Source: JACRBK01 sp964427955
GTDB taxonomy: Bacteria > Chloroflexota > Anaerolineae > Aggregatilineales > Aggregatilineaceae
Assembly (NCBI GenBank): GCA_964427955.1
Contig: CAYRWY010000365.1
Location: 1-6,052 of the forward strand
Reading direction: 5' to 3'
Length of the DNA: 6,052 bases
Shown: piece by piece, positions 1 to 5,813 of the stretch
Layout of the letters: every line of letters begins with the position of its first letter
Position numbering within the stretch: position 1 is the first letter of the stretch
Made by a program: the position numbers and the translations under genes
Notes under the pieces: generated by a model
Told to the model about the DNA's origin: nothing
What the model saw: the letters and a program-made list of their open reading frames with translations, nothing else
Databases searched by the model: none

Positions 1-323
1 GTGCCCAGTTCCCAGGCCGGATCGACGCGCCCATCCACGTACCATTCGCGCTCCGGCTCAGCCTCGCCGATGCTCAGGTACGACACCACCAGCGTGCCGT
101 GCGCCTTGAGCGCCGCCAGTTCTTCGGCGGTCAGCGTATCCGGCTGGATGATCGCCAGGTCGTAGCGGGCGAGATCGTCCACCCGACCCTGACCATAGTA
201 AACCACATAATTCTCAATCGCTCGAATCCGGTCGCGGGGTGTCTCGGTCTGCTGCGCGTGGACGGCGGGCACCGCCATCCCCAACAGGCTGATCGCGACC
301 AGGAAGTGCAGAAAATGTTTCAT
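1..323 (-). CDS. Secreted GH114/TM1410-like glycoside hydrolase, N-terminal part (truncated by window edge)
   Basis: Partial gene: 107 codons are visible and the 3' end lies outside the window. The ATG at 323 is preceded by GAGGA about 7 bases upstream. Residues 1-23 form a Sec signal peptide (MKHF, hydrophobic core, likely cleavage after VHA at 23), so the product is exported. The mature start carries the family's pattern: a VVYYG strand at 40-44, YDLAIIQPD at 54-62, then 'T.EEL..LKA.G' and the signature SYLSIGEAE at 81-89, which marks the TM1410/GH114 (endo-alpha-1,4-polygalactosaminidase-like) TIM barrel. Known members of GH114 hydrolyse alpha-1,4-linked galactosamine polymers; many relatives have no tested activity. 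It starts 22 bp after the permease stop, so it is probably the distal gene of the transport operon, supplying oligosaccharides outside the cell. The family is fairly certain; substrate and catalytic competence cannot be judged from this fragment. Confidence 0.8.
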   Translation of the reverse strand, partial: MKHFLHFLVAISLLGMAVPAVHAQQTETPRDRIRAIENYVVYYGQGRVDDLARYDLAIIQPDTLTAEELAALKAHGTLVVSYLSIGEAEPEREWYVDGRVDPAWELG

Positions 324-345
324 TCTCAGTTCCTCATGAAGGTTT

Positions 346-1224
346 TTAGAGCTTCAAGCCGGTCATGGCGATGCCTTCGATCAGGAAGCGCTGGGCGAAC
401 AAGAAAATGATGATCAAGGGCAGGGTGGCCAGCGTCGCCGCCGCCATCATGACGGCGAAATTCGACACGAACTGGCCCTGGAAATAGGCGATTCCGACCG
501 AGAGCATCTGCATATCGGTGCTGCTGGTGATAATCAGCGGCCACAGGAAGTCGTTCCACGACCACAGCGTGACCAGCACGCCGAACGCCACCAGCGTCGA
601 GCGGGCCAGCGGTAGCGCCACGTGCCAGAAGGTTTGCAGTGGGTTGCAGCCATCTACCACGCTGGCGTCGATCAAATCCTGGGGCAGCGACATGAAATAC
701 TGGCGCATCAGGAAGGTGCCGAAGGCGCTGAACATGCTGGGAATGATCAGCCCCTTGTAGCTGTCCAGCCAGTGCAGATTTTTCAGCAGCACGTAGTTCG
801 GGACCAGTGTCACCTGTCCGGGTACCATCATGACCGCCAACACCGCCATGAACAGGATATTCCGTCCCGGAAAGCGCAGCCGGGCGAAGGCATAGCCGCC
901 CATCGCCGCGAAGACCAACTGCCCCGCGACGCGCACGAAGGTGACGTAGATAGTGTTCACGTAGAACCGCCCGAACGGCACCTGCTCGAATGCTTCCTTA
1001 TAATTCTCCCAGCGCCAGGCTTTGGGGATGAAAGTCGGCGTCACGCTCAGGACTTCCATCGATCCCTTGAGCGAGGTAGACACCATCCAGATAAACGGGA
1101 TCAGCGACAACACCCCCACGCCGATCAGGACCAGGTGCAGCGCCAGCCGGGCCACCAGGACCTGCGGCTTGGCCGAAGAGGGCGCGATCCGGTGCGTTGA
1201 GGCTTGTTTAGTGGTTAGCTCCAT
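346..1224 (-). CDS. Sugar ABC transporter inner-membrane permease, MalG/UgpE type
   Basis: Second membrane subunit of a CUT1-type carbohydrate importer, 292 residues, with a BPD_transp_1 domain and about six membrane helices. The first helix is near residues 27-49, followed by the subfamily-typical 'PFIWMVSTSLK' (43-53) and the 'FI P..W.WENY' segment (65-75). The cytoplasmic EAA loop that docks onto the ATPase is at 183-205 (DLIDASVVDG, then VALPL); the usual EAA is DAS here. The start chosen is the ATG at 1224, with AGGAAG 10 bases upstream. An in-frame TTG at 1257 would add 11 residues and overlap the upstream gene, but it has no ribosome binding site. The gene begins 14 bp after the MalF-like permease stop, so the two are probably translated as a pair. 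The transported sugar cannot be read from the permease. Confidence 0.93.
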   Translation of the reverse strand: MELTTKQASTHRIAPSSAKPQVLVARLALHLVLIGVGVLSLIPFIWMVSTSLKGSMEVLSVTPTFIPKAWRWENYKEAFEQVPFGRFYVNTIYVTFVRVAGQLVFAAMGGYAFARLRFPGRNILFMAVLAVMMVPGQVTLVPNYVLLKNLHWLDSYKGLIIPSMFSAFGTFLMRQYFMSLPQDLIDASVVDGCNPLQTFWHVALPLARSTLVAFGVLVTLWSWNDFLWPLIITSSTDMQMLSVGIAYFQGQFVSNFAVMMAAATLATLPLIIIFLFAQRFLIEGIAMTGLKL

Positions 1225-1238
1225 CGGCTCGTCTCTTC

Positions 1239-2132
1239 CTACTCGTAATGAACCCAACGTTTTTGGGTCTTGAACTGGACAATGGTGATGCCGAGGATGA
1301 TGACGAACAGCACCCAGGCGGACGCCGTGGCCCGGCCCATGCGGAAGTAGCGGAAGGCGTCATCGTAGATGGTATAGACGATGGTACGGGTGGAGTTGAG
1401 CGGCCCGCCCTTGGTCATGGTGTAGACAATGTCAAAAATCTGTAACGAGCTGATGGTAGAGGTGATCAAGATAAAAAAGAGTGTCGGAGTCAGCAGCGGC
1501 AGCGTGATGTGTTGGAACCGGCGCAGGGCCGTCGCGCCGTCTACCTGGGCCGCCTCGTAATATTCGCGGGGGATGTTTTGCAGCCCGGCCAGGATGATCA
1601 CCATGCCGTAGCCCGATCCCATCCAGATCGACATGATGACCAGCGCCCACATCGCGAAGTGGGGATCGTTCAGCCAGCGGATGCGCTCCACGCCAAACTC
1701 GCGCAGGGTCATGTTGATCAGGCCGAAGTCCGGGTTATACAGCCATTTCCAGACGACCGAGATCGCCACCGGCATGGTCAGCACCGGCAGAAAGTAGATC
1801 AGCCGGTAGAGACTGCGGAAGCGGATCTTCGTGTTCAGCGCCAGGGCCAGCAGCAGCGAGACGAACATTCCCAGCGGCACGTTCAAGAGGCTGAAGGTGG
1901 CTGTGTTGATCAGGGTTTTGCGAAAGACGTCGTCGTGCAGCAGATACGAATAGTTCCTGACGCCCACCCACTCCGGATCGGTGAGCAGATCCCAGCGCGT
2001 GAAGCTGATTGCAAACGACGCGCCCAGCGCCACATAAAAGAAAACGCCTAACCCCAGCACCATCGGGGAGATCATGAGATACCCCCACAGGGCTTCGCGG
2101 CGTGCCATCGGATTCTTGAAAACGCTGTGCAT
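1239..2132 (-). CDS. Sugar ABC transporter inner-membrane permease, MalF/UgpA type
   Basis: First membrane subunit of the importer, 297 residues. The short N-terminus (MHSVFKNPMARREALWGYL) leads into a helix at about 16-39 with the characteristic 'LMISPMVLGLGVFF'. Further helices are near 78-100, 108-132, 160-183, 212-240 and 268-290. The periplasmic 'W.G..NY' motif typical of this subfamily is at 55-61 (WVGVRNY). The ATPase-docking EAA motif is canonical: IPREYYEAAQVDGA at 187-200 followed by ITLPLL at 209-214. The ATG at 2132 has AGGG about 7 bases upstream. It follows the binding-protein gene after 65 bp that include a stable stem-loop, and lies 14 bp before the second permease. It should form a heterodimer with that permease in the membrane. 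No ATP-binding subunit is encoded in the window, as is common for CUT1 systems that share an MsmK/UgpC-like ATPase. Confidence 0.95.
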   Translation of the reverse strand: MHSVFKNPMARREALWGYLMISPMVLGLGVFFYVALGASFAISFTRWDLLTDPEWVGVRNYSYLLHDDVFRKTLINTATFSLLNVPLGMFVSLLLALALNTKIRFRSLYRLIYFLPVLTMPVAISVVWKWLYNPDFGLINMTLREFGVERIRWLNDPHFAMWALVIMSIWMGSGYGMVIILAGLQNIPREYYEAAQVDGATALRRFQHITLPLLTPTLFFILITSTISSLQIFDIVYTMTKGGPLNSTRTIVYTIYDDAFRYFRMGRATASAWVLFVIILGITIVQFKTQKRWVHYE

Positions 2133-2155
2133 CGTGCGCCCTTTCGTGACCGGGT

Positions 2156-2185
2156 GGGCCGGGCGAGTCGGTGCTCGCCCAGCCC
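2156..2185 (-). promoter_or_regulatory. Intercistronic GC-rich stem-loop between binding-protein and permease genes
   Basis: In minus-strand RNA, GGGCUGGGCGAG pairs with CUCGCCCGGCCC around a CACCGA loop: a 12-bp stem with one G-U pair and no bulge. It begins 12 nt after the binding-protein stop and ends 23 nt before the MalF-like permease start. No U-tract follows, so it does not look like an efficient intrinsic terminator. Such hairpins after the binding-protein gene in sugar ABC operons (malE-malF is the classic case) stabilise the upstream mRNA, so that more binding protein than permease is made. That role here is inferred from position and structure. Confidence 0.65.
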
Positions 2186-2197
2186 TGACCGTGTGGT

Positions 2198-3439
2198 TTA
2201 CTCGGTGGCTTGCAGGACTTTGTTGGCGGCTTCAGCAGCCATGGCGCACATATCGTCCGGGGAAACGTTGCCCGCCCAGACTTCGCCGAGCACTTCCGCA
2301 ATCTTGGTGTTCCATTCCATGCCCTTGGCGGCGGTGGGGTAGGGTACCGCGTAGTCCAGCGCGTCGATGAAGGCTTCCTGCAAATTCATTTCGGGCAGGG
2401 AGTCGACCCACGCCTGCTGCATTCCCTGGTACGCCGGGATGACCGTGCCGGACTGCGCCAGGATCAACGCGGCTTCTTCGCTGCCCAGGAACTTGACCAG
2501 GGCTTTGGCTTCTTCGGGGTGCTTGGTGTTCGACCAGACGACGTTCGACAGCCCGTGGATGATCGTGGCCCGCTGCTGGCCCATCGGCAGCGGCGCGACG
2601 TTGATCGTGGGTTCGGCGTCGGCATAGGTGCGGGCCATCCAGGAACCGGCGAAGATCATGGCAACTTTGCCGCCGGGGAAGAGCTGGGTCGCCGGATCAA
2701 TCGACGACATGGTCGCGCCATCGGGCGAGAAGCCCGCTTCGACGAAGCTGTAATTGAACTTGATCGCGTCGCAGGCGGCGGGTTCGTCGATCAGGACTTT
2801 GCTGCCATCTTCGCTGATCACCTGTCCGCCGTTCTGGAAGATCAGGTTCCAGTAGTTGCTCTGGTCTTCGAGCGTTGCGGCGAAGCCCCAGTTGCCGTCG
2901 GTGGTCAGTTTTTCGGCGGCGGCCTTCAGATCGTCCCAGGTCCAGTCGGCGGTCGGGTACGCGACCCCGGCCTTGTCGAACATATCCACGTTGTAGTACA
3001 GGCCGATGGTGTCGAAGTCCTTCGGGACGCCGTACAGATTGCCTTCGTAGCTGTAGAGGTTGACCAGCGATTCAGGATAGACACTCGGATCGACGTCGCC
3101 CGCGTCCACCATGTCTTGCAGGTTCATCAACACGCCCTTGGAGGCGTACACCGGGAAGTTCGGGCCGTTCATCCAGAACACGTCGTAGGCCTCACCACCG
3201 GCGACCGCGGTCTGGAGCTTTTCCCAATAGTTGCCCCAGGGGACGACCTGGATTTCGACCTTGATGCCCGGATTGGCGGCCATGAAGGCGTCCATAATCT
3301 GTTCGTGAGCCGGAAGCTGGTTGTTGTCCCAGATCGCATACGAGATCGTCACTTCGTCACGAGCAAAGGTCGAAGCGGCGGGGTCCAGTCCCGCCACCAG
3401 GACCAGGATCAGGATCAGACCGAAAACTTTCTTCTTCAT
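2198..3439 (-). CDS. Sugar ABC transporter substrate-binding protein, family 1
   Basis: Captures the sugar outside the membrane and delivers it to the two permeases encoded directly downstream. It has 413 residues, usual for this family. Residues 1-26 are a Sec signal peptide (MKKK, a long LILILVLVAG core, probable cleavage after TFA at 26). There is no lipobox cysteine, so it looks like a soluble rather than lipid-anchored protein. Family features are 'ISYAIWDNNQLP' near 32-43, 'NPGIKVEIQVVPWGNYWEKL' at 56-75, 'YDVFWMNGPN' near 85-94 and a mid-protein 'AMIFAGSWM'. Aromatic-rich segments fit a carbohydrate ligand, but the ligand is not predictable. The start is the ATG at 3439, with AAAGG 10 bases upstream; a TTG at 3463 would add eight basic residues and has no ribosome site. 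The stem-loop behind it may raise its expression relative to the permeases. Confidence 0.94.
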   Translation of the reverse strand: MKKKVFGLILILVLVAGLDPAASTFARDEVTISYAIWDNNQLPAHEQIMDAFMAANPGIKVEIQVVPWGNYWEKLQTAVAGGEAYDVFWMNGPNFPVYASKGVLMNLQDMVDAGDVDPSVYPESLVNLYSYEGNLYGVPKDFDTIGLYYNVDMFDKAGVAYPTADWTWDDLKAAAEKLTTDGNWGFAATLEDQSNYWNLIFQNGGQVISEDGSKVLIDEPAACDAIKFNYSFVEAGFSPDGATMSSIDPATQLFPGGKVAMIFAGSWMARTYADAEPTINVAPLPMGQQRATIIHGLSNVVWSNTKHPEEAKALVKFLGSEEAALILAQSGTVIPAYQGMQQAWVDSLPEMNLQEAFIDALDYAVPYPTAAKGMEWNTKIAEVLGEVWAGNVSPDDMCAMAAEAANKVLQATE

Positions 3440-3509
3440 TACTTTTTTGCCTTTCTTGTTCAATGAATAATGGTTAACGATGGAAGGAACAGAACAACGC
3501 GGGACTGAC

Positions 3510-3521
3510 GATCACCTCCTT
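3510..3521 (-). promoter_or_regulatory. Full-length Shine-Dalgarno-like sequence without an adjacent start codon
   Basis: The minus strand reads AAGGAGGTGATC, complementary over 12 bases to the standard 3' end of bacterial 16S rRNA. It starts 5 nt after the SIS gene stop (TGA at 3529-3527). No ATG, GTG, TTG or CTG occurs 4-12 nt after GGAGG; the first in-range codon is a TTG 17 nt away opening an eight-codon frame. The next real start (ATG 3439) is about 70 nt further and has its own weaker site. It could be a ribosome standby site, the remnant of a lost small gene, or chance. Function is unproven. Confidence 0.45.
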
Positions 3522-3526
3522 CTGCT

Positions 3527-4552
3527 TCACAATCTGACGACTGACGTAAGGTTATGAGGTCGATCCGGGTTGAATGATTTGGCAAGGGCGTGCTCGAACG
3601 CCACGAGTTGGCCGATGGGCAGGTAGAGCACGTTCCGCACGGCTTCGTCTACGCCCGATTGGAAAGCGACGTCGGCGTCGGCTTCGGCCATGACCAGCAG
3701 GCGCGCGCCGCGCCGGGTCATTTCGTCCAGCACTTTTTGTTCGTGCGGACGGTTTTGTTCCGACAGCAGCCCGACCAGCAGCGTCGAGGGGGTGACCATC
3801 GACATGGGGCCGTGCCGGAACTCCATGAAATGAAACGGCTCGCTGTGAGAGAGCGACATTTCTTTCATCTTCAGACTCAACTCGCAGGCCAGCCCGTAGC
3901 GCGGCCCGGAACCGAGAAAGTAGAAGCGGTCGATAGATTCATCACGCCCCAGTTGGGCAGGCAGATCGCCGTAAGTCTCCAGCAGCCGCCGTCCGGCGTC
4001 GGGCAGGCGGTCGAGCTGGCTCAACAGGTCTTCGCGCCCGGCCCAAATGGCGGCCAGCGCGGCGGTCGCCAGGTACAGCGTCGAAAACGCGCGGGTCTGC
4101 GCGACGCTCTCTTCCTGCGCTTCGGGAAATACCAGGTTGAGCGCGCCCATCTGCGCCAGCCGCTTGTCGGGATAGCAGCTCAGGGTCACGAAGGTCCCCT
4201 GGTGATGCGCCAGGAAAGCGTCGCCCGCCCGCAGCGTCTCGGTCGTTTCGCCCGACCGGCTGACCGCGATCAGCAGCGTGCGCTGGCCGCTGGGATAGAC
4301 GGAGGCGGGATAGAGCCAGGCTTCCGAGGCGGGCACGCCCTGGGCCGGGATGCCGACCAACTGCCGGGTCATGGCCGCGGCGGCCTGCGCCAGGTAGTAG
4401 GTCGAGCCGCAGCCGGTGAAGACGATGTGATCGTACTGCCCGGCCTGGTAGAAGGTCCGCAAGGTGTCGGCTTGCTGCCGGAGCGTGCGCAGCGTCGCGG
4501 CCCACACGTCGGGCTGGCTCAAAATTTCGGTGCGTGTATAGTCGCCAGCCAT
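3527..4552 (-). CDS. SIS-domain sugar-phosphate isomerase/deaminase (GlmS C-terminal/AgaS-like)
   Basis: Cytoplasmic 341-residue protein with two SIS domains, resembling the isomerase half of GlmS and stand-alone relatives (AgaS, NagB-II, FrlB), which act on amino-sugar phosphates or glycated compounds. There is no N-terminal glutaminase domain. Seen in the sequence: TGCGSTYYLA at 46-55, ASE at 75-77, the phosphate-binding SRSGET at 98-103, E.SVAQTRAFST near 148-158, and LKMKEMS...EFRHGP at 227-249. E231 and H247 sit 16 residues apart, matching the GlmS catalytic Glu/His pair. The C-terminus (NPDRPHNLTSVVRL) aligns with the GlmS tail, but the GlmS active-site lysine position appears to be serine, which argues against a true glucosamine synthase. 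The ATG at 4552 lies 2 bp after the amidohydrolase stop, with GAGGG 6 bases upstream, indicating translational coupling. An amino-sugar-6-phosphate deaminase/isomerase is the best guess; the exact substrate is open. Confidence 0.88.
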   Translation of the reverse strand: MAGDYTRTEILSQPDVWAATLRTLRQQADTLRTFYQAGQYDHIVFTGCGSTYYLAQAAAAMTRQLVGIPAQGVPASEAWLYPASVYPSGQRTLLIAVSRSGETTETLRAGDAFLAHHQGTFVTLSCYPDKRLAQMGALNLVFPEAQEESVAQTRAFSTLYLATAALAAIWAGREDLLSQLDRLPDAGRRLLETYGDLPAQLGRDESIDRFYFLGSGPRYGLACELSLKMKEMSLSHSEPFHFMEFRHGPMSMVTPSTLLVGLLSEQNRPHEQKVLDEMTRRGARLLVMAEADADVAFQSGVDEAVRNVLYLPIGQLVAFEHALAKSFNPDRPHNLTSVVRL

Positions 4553-4554
4553 CG

Positions 4555-5616
4555 CTAACCCTCGCCCAGAATAACCCGCTGCGCGTTCTGGAAATAGACT
4601 TTTTGCAGAACGTCGTCAGGCAGATACAGACCGTAGATATACCACCGGCCCTGGCCGGGGATTTCGCTCAGCCCGTAGTTGAAATACTCGTCGTCGGTTT
4701 CGAGGAAGCGATACACCAGCCGGTAGTAGTCCAGGTTGGGGCCAACGTCGGTCCCGAACATGATCCGGTTGGCATAGTTCAGGAAGAATCGCCGCGACGA
4801 ATACGGCTGGCGGCCCAGTTCGCCGATGCGGGCGCTGATGTCCACGTAGAAGTTGGGGCAGCGGTCCAACAGTTGGCTGACCCACTGCAAGTTCTCGGAA
4901 TAGCAGCCCACGTGCGCGCCGATGAAGGTGGTCTGCGGGTGCCGCGCCACCACGTTCGCCAGTCCCTCCATGATGGTCATGAAGGCGGGGAAGGGCGGGC
5001 TGGGGAACTGCCAATCCGGCTGGACGTGCAGTTCTTCCCAACGCTCGTTGGTGCTGTCGAGCGGGTCGAAGAAGGCCACCGGGTCGGCCACGTGCACCAA
5101 CACGGGCAGCTTGAGTTCCCCGGCGGCGGCCCAGATCGGATCGAGCCGGGGATCATCGACGGCCACCAGCGCGCCGTGATGGTCGCGCACGTGCAGGCCC
5201 AGGGGTTTCCAGATTTTCAGACCCTGCGCGCCGCGTGCCGCTTGAACGTGCAGCCGTTCCGCCGCCCAGTCGGGAAAATGATCGCCGTGTTCGGCCCAGG
5301 CGTTCCAATCCACGCCGCCGAAGATCGCGAACCGTTCCGGCGCGGCGGCCTTGAAATAGTCGAGGTGGAAGTTCAGCACGTCCTCGCCCCAGCCGCCGTC
5401 CAGGTCGATGTAGGCGCGCACGTCCGCCGCATCCAGGATGTCGAGCAGGGCGGGCACAGGCCGTTTGTCCCAGCCGCCGCCGAAGGGTTCCGCCAGGTGG
5501 TTATGAGCATCAATCACCGGGAAGCGAGGTTTTTCGACGCGCGTTTCTTTGACGAACAGGCGAGGGCGGGGGCGAAAATCTTTAAGAAGTAAATCACTGG
5601 AAGAAGAGGGCGTCAT
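4555..5616 (-). CDS. Amidohydrolase_2 family TIM-barrel metal-dependent hydrolase
   Basis: First gene of the minus-strand operon, 353 residues. It shows the amidohydrolase-2 metal ligand series in order: IDAHNH (H38, H40) on strand 1, GLKIWK (K134), LVHVADP (H175), IGAHVG (H235) and FGTDVG (D290). A family-specific aromatic and acidic insert lies at 180-212 (FFDPLDSTNERWEEL, then WQFPSPPFPAF), and 'FGGVDWNAW' is at 99-107. There is no signal peptide, so it is cytoplasmic. The superfamily includes sugar lactonases, decarboxylases and amidases. Its place in a sugar operon suggests work on a sugar-derived acid, lactone or similar metabolite, but the reaction is not identifiable; it is not a NagA-type deacetylase by motif. 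The ATG at 5616 has GGAG 8 bases upstream. Its stop is 2 bp from the SIS start, so the two products probably act in the same pathway. Confidence 0.9.
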   Translation of the reverse strand: MTPSSSSDLLLKDFRPRPRLFVKETRVEKPRFPVIDAHNHLAEPFGGGWDKRPVPALLDILDAADVRAYIDLDGGWGEDVLNFHLDYFKAAAPERFAIFGGVDWNAWAEHGDHFPDWAAERLHVQAARGAQGLKIWKPLGLHVRDHHGALVAVDDPRLDPIWAAAGELKLPVLVHVADPVAFFDPLDSTNERWEELHVQPDWQFPSPPFPAFMTIMEGLANVVARHPQTTFIGAHVGCYSENLQWVSQLLDRCPNFYVDISARIGELGRQPYSSRRFFLNYANRIMFGTDVGPNLDYYRLVYRFLETDDEYFNYGLSEIPGQGRWYIYGLYLPDDVLQKVYFQNAQRVILGEG

Positions 5617-5667
5617 AGCCTACGCTCCGGAAAGTATCAATCGCCAGTAAAAATCATAGTCAACCAA

Positions 5668-5696
5668 ATTCAATCACAAAACGCGCGCCATGTCAA
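5668..5696 (-). promoter_or_regulatory. Candidate promoter of the amidohydrolase-SIS-transporter operon
   Basis: On the minus strand a perfect TTGACA (5696-5691) is followed after 17 bp by TTGAAT (5673-5668), preceded by TGA, giving an extended -10 pattern. The -10 matches only four of six consensus positions and lacks the preferred A at position 2. Transcription would start near 5661, leaving a leader of about 45 nt. Another -10-like word, TATGAT (5658-5653), lies just downstream but lacks a well-spaced -35. The operon surely needs a promoter in this gap; which hexamers are used is uncertain. Confidence 0.35.
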
Positions 5697-5747
5697 CTAT
5701 TTTCGTTCATTTTACGCATCAATTCGAGCGCAATCATTCATAAATGC

Positions 5748-5776
5748 TTGACAAAAAATCACGAGCAGCATACTAT
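5748..5776 (+). promoter_or_regulatory. Sigma-70-type promoter of the GH4 gene
   Basis: A perfect -35 TTGACA (5748-5753), an optimal 17-bp spacer and TACTAT as -10 (5771-5776; four of six matches, including the key first T, second A and final T). Transcription is predicted to start near 5783, giving a leader of about 30 nt that carries AGAGGA five bases before the ATG at 5814. Confidence 0.65.
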
Positions 5777-5813
5777 GAGGCTAGAATCGTCCGGCTGGAT
5801 TTGAGAGGACCTT

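Larger units (their letters stand above)
5617..5813. other. AT-rich divergent intergenic control region
   Basis: This 197-bp stretch separates the minus-strand operon from the plus-strand GH4 gene and is clearly AT-richer than the coding sequence on either side. It holds both candidate promoters. GTCAAC occurs twice in the same orientation, at 5659-5664 and 5692-5697, 33 bp apart (about three helical turns), the second copy overlapping the minus-strand -35. No convincing long palindrome of LacI or GntR operator type was found, and no regulator gene is in the window. A shared regulator binding here is plausible but not shown. Confidence 0.6.

Noticed and set aside
324..345. Terminator between the second permease and the GH114-like gene
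   Set aside because: There is only a short run of A/T bases with no stem, and the gap is 22 bp with a good ribosome site for the next gene.
1225..1257. TTG start extending the second permease into the upstream gene
   Set aside because: There is no ribosome binding site before the TTG, whereas the ATG at 1224 has AGGAAG at good spacing and the family's usual N-terminus.
3440..3463. TTG start adding eight residues to the binding protein
   Set aside because: No ribosome site precedes it, and the ATG at 3439 gives a normal signal peptide (MKKK plus hydrophobic core).
2210..3466. Long plus-strand open frame of 418 codons opposite the binding-protein gene
   Set aside because: It lies antisense to a clearly recognisable binding protein. 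Its translation is rich in Gly, Arg, His, Asp and Val with no domain pattern, as expected from the complement of a GC-rich gene.
3508..3522. Plus-strand GATCACCTCCTT resembling the 3' end of 16S rRNA
   Set aside because: Only 12 bases match and no other rRNA sequence is adjacent, so it is not an rRNA fragment. It is better read as a Shine-Dalgarno sequence on the minus strand.
3440..3526. A separate promoter for the binding-protein gene
   Set aside because: The best words (TTGTTC and CATTAT, 19 bp apart on the minus strand) match consensus too poorly to annotate.
4534..5592. Plus-strand open frame of 352 codons opposite the amidohydrolase
   Set aside because: The minus strand carries the full amidohydrolase motif series; the plus frame has no recognisable motif and no sensible ribosome site.
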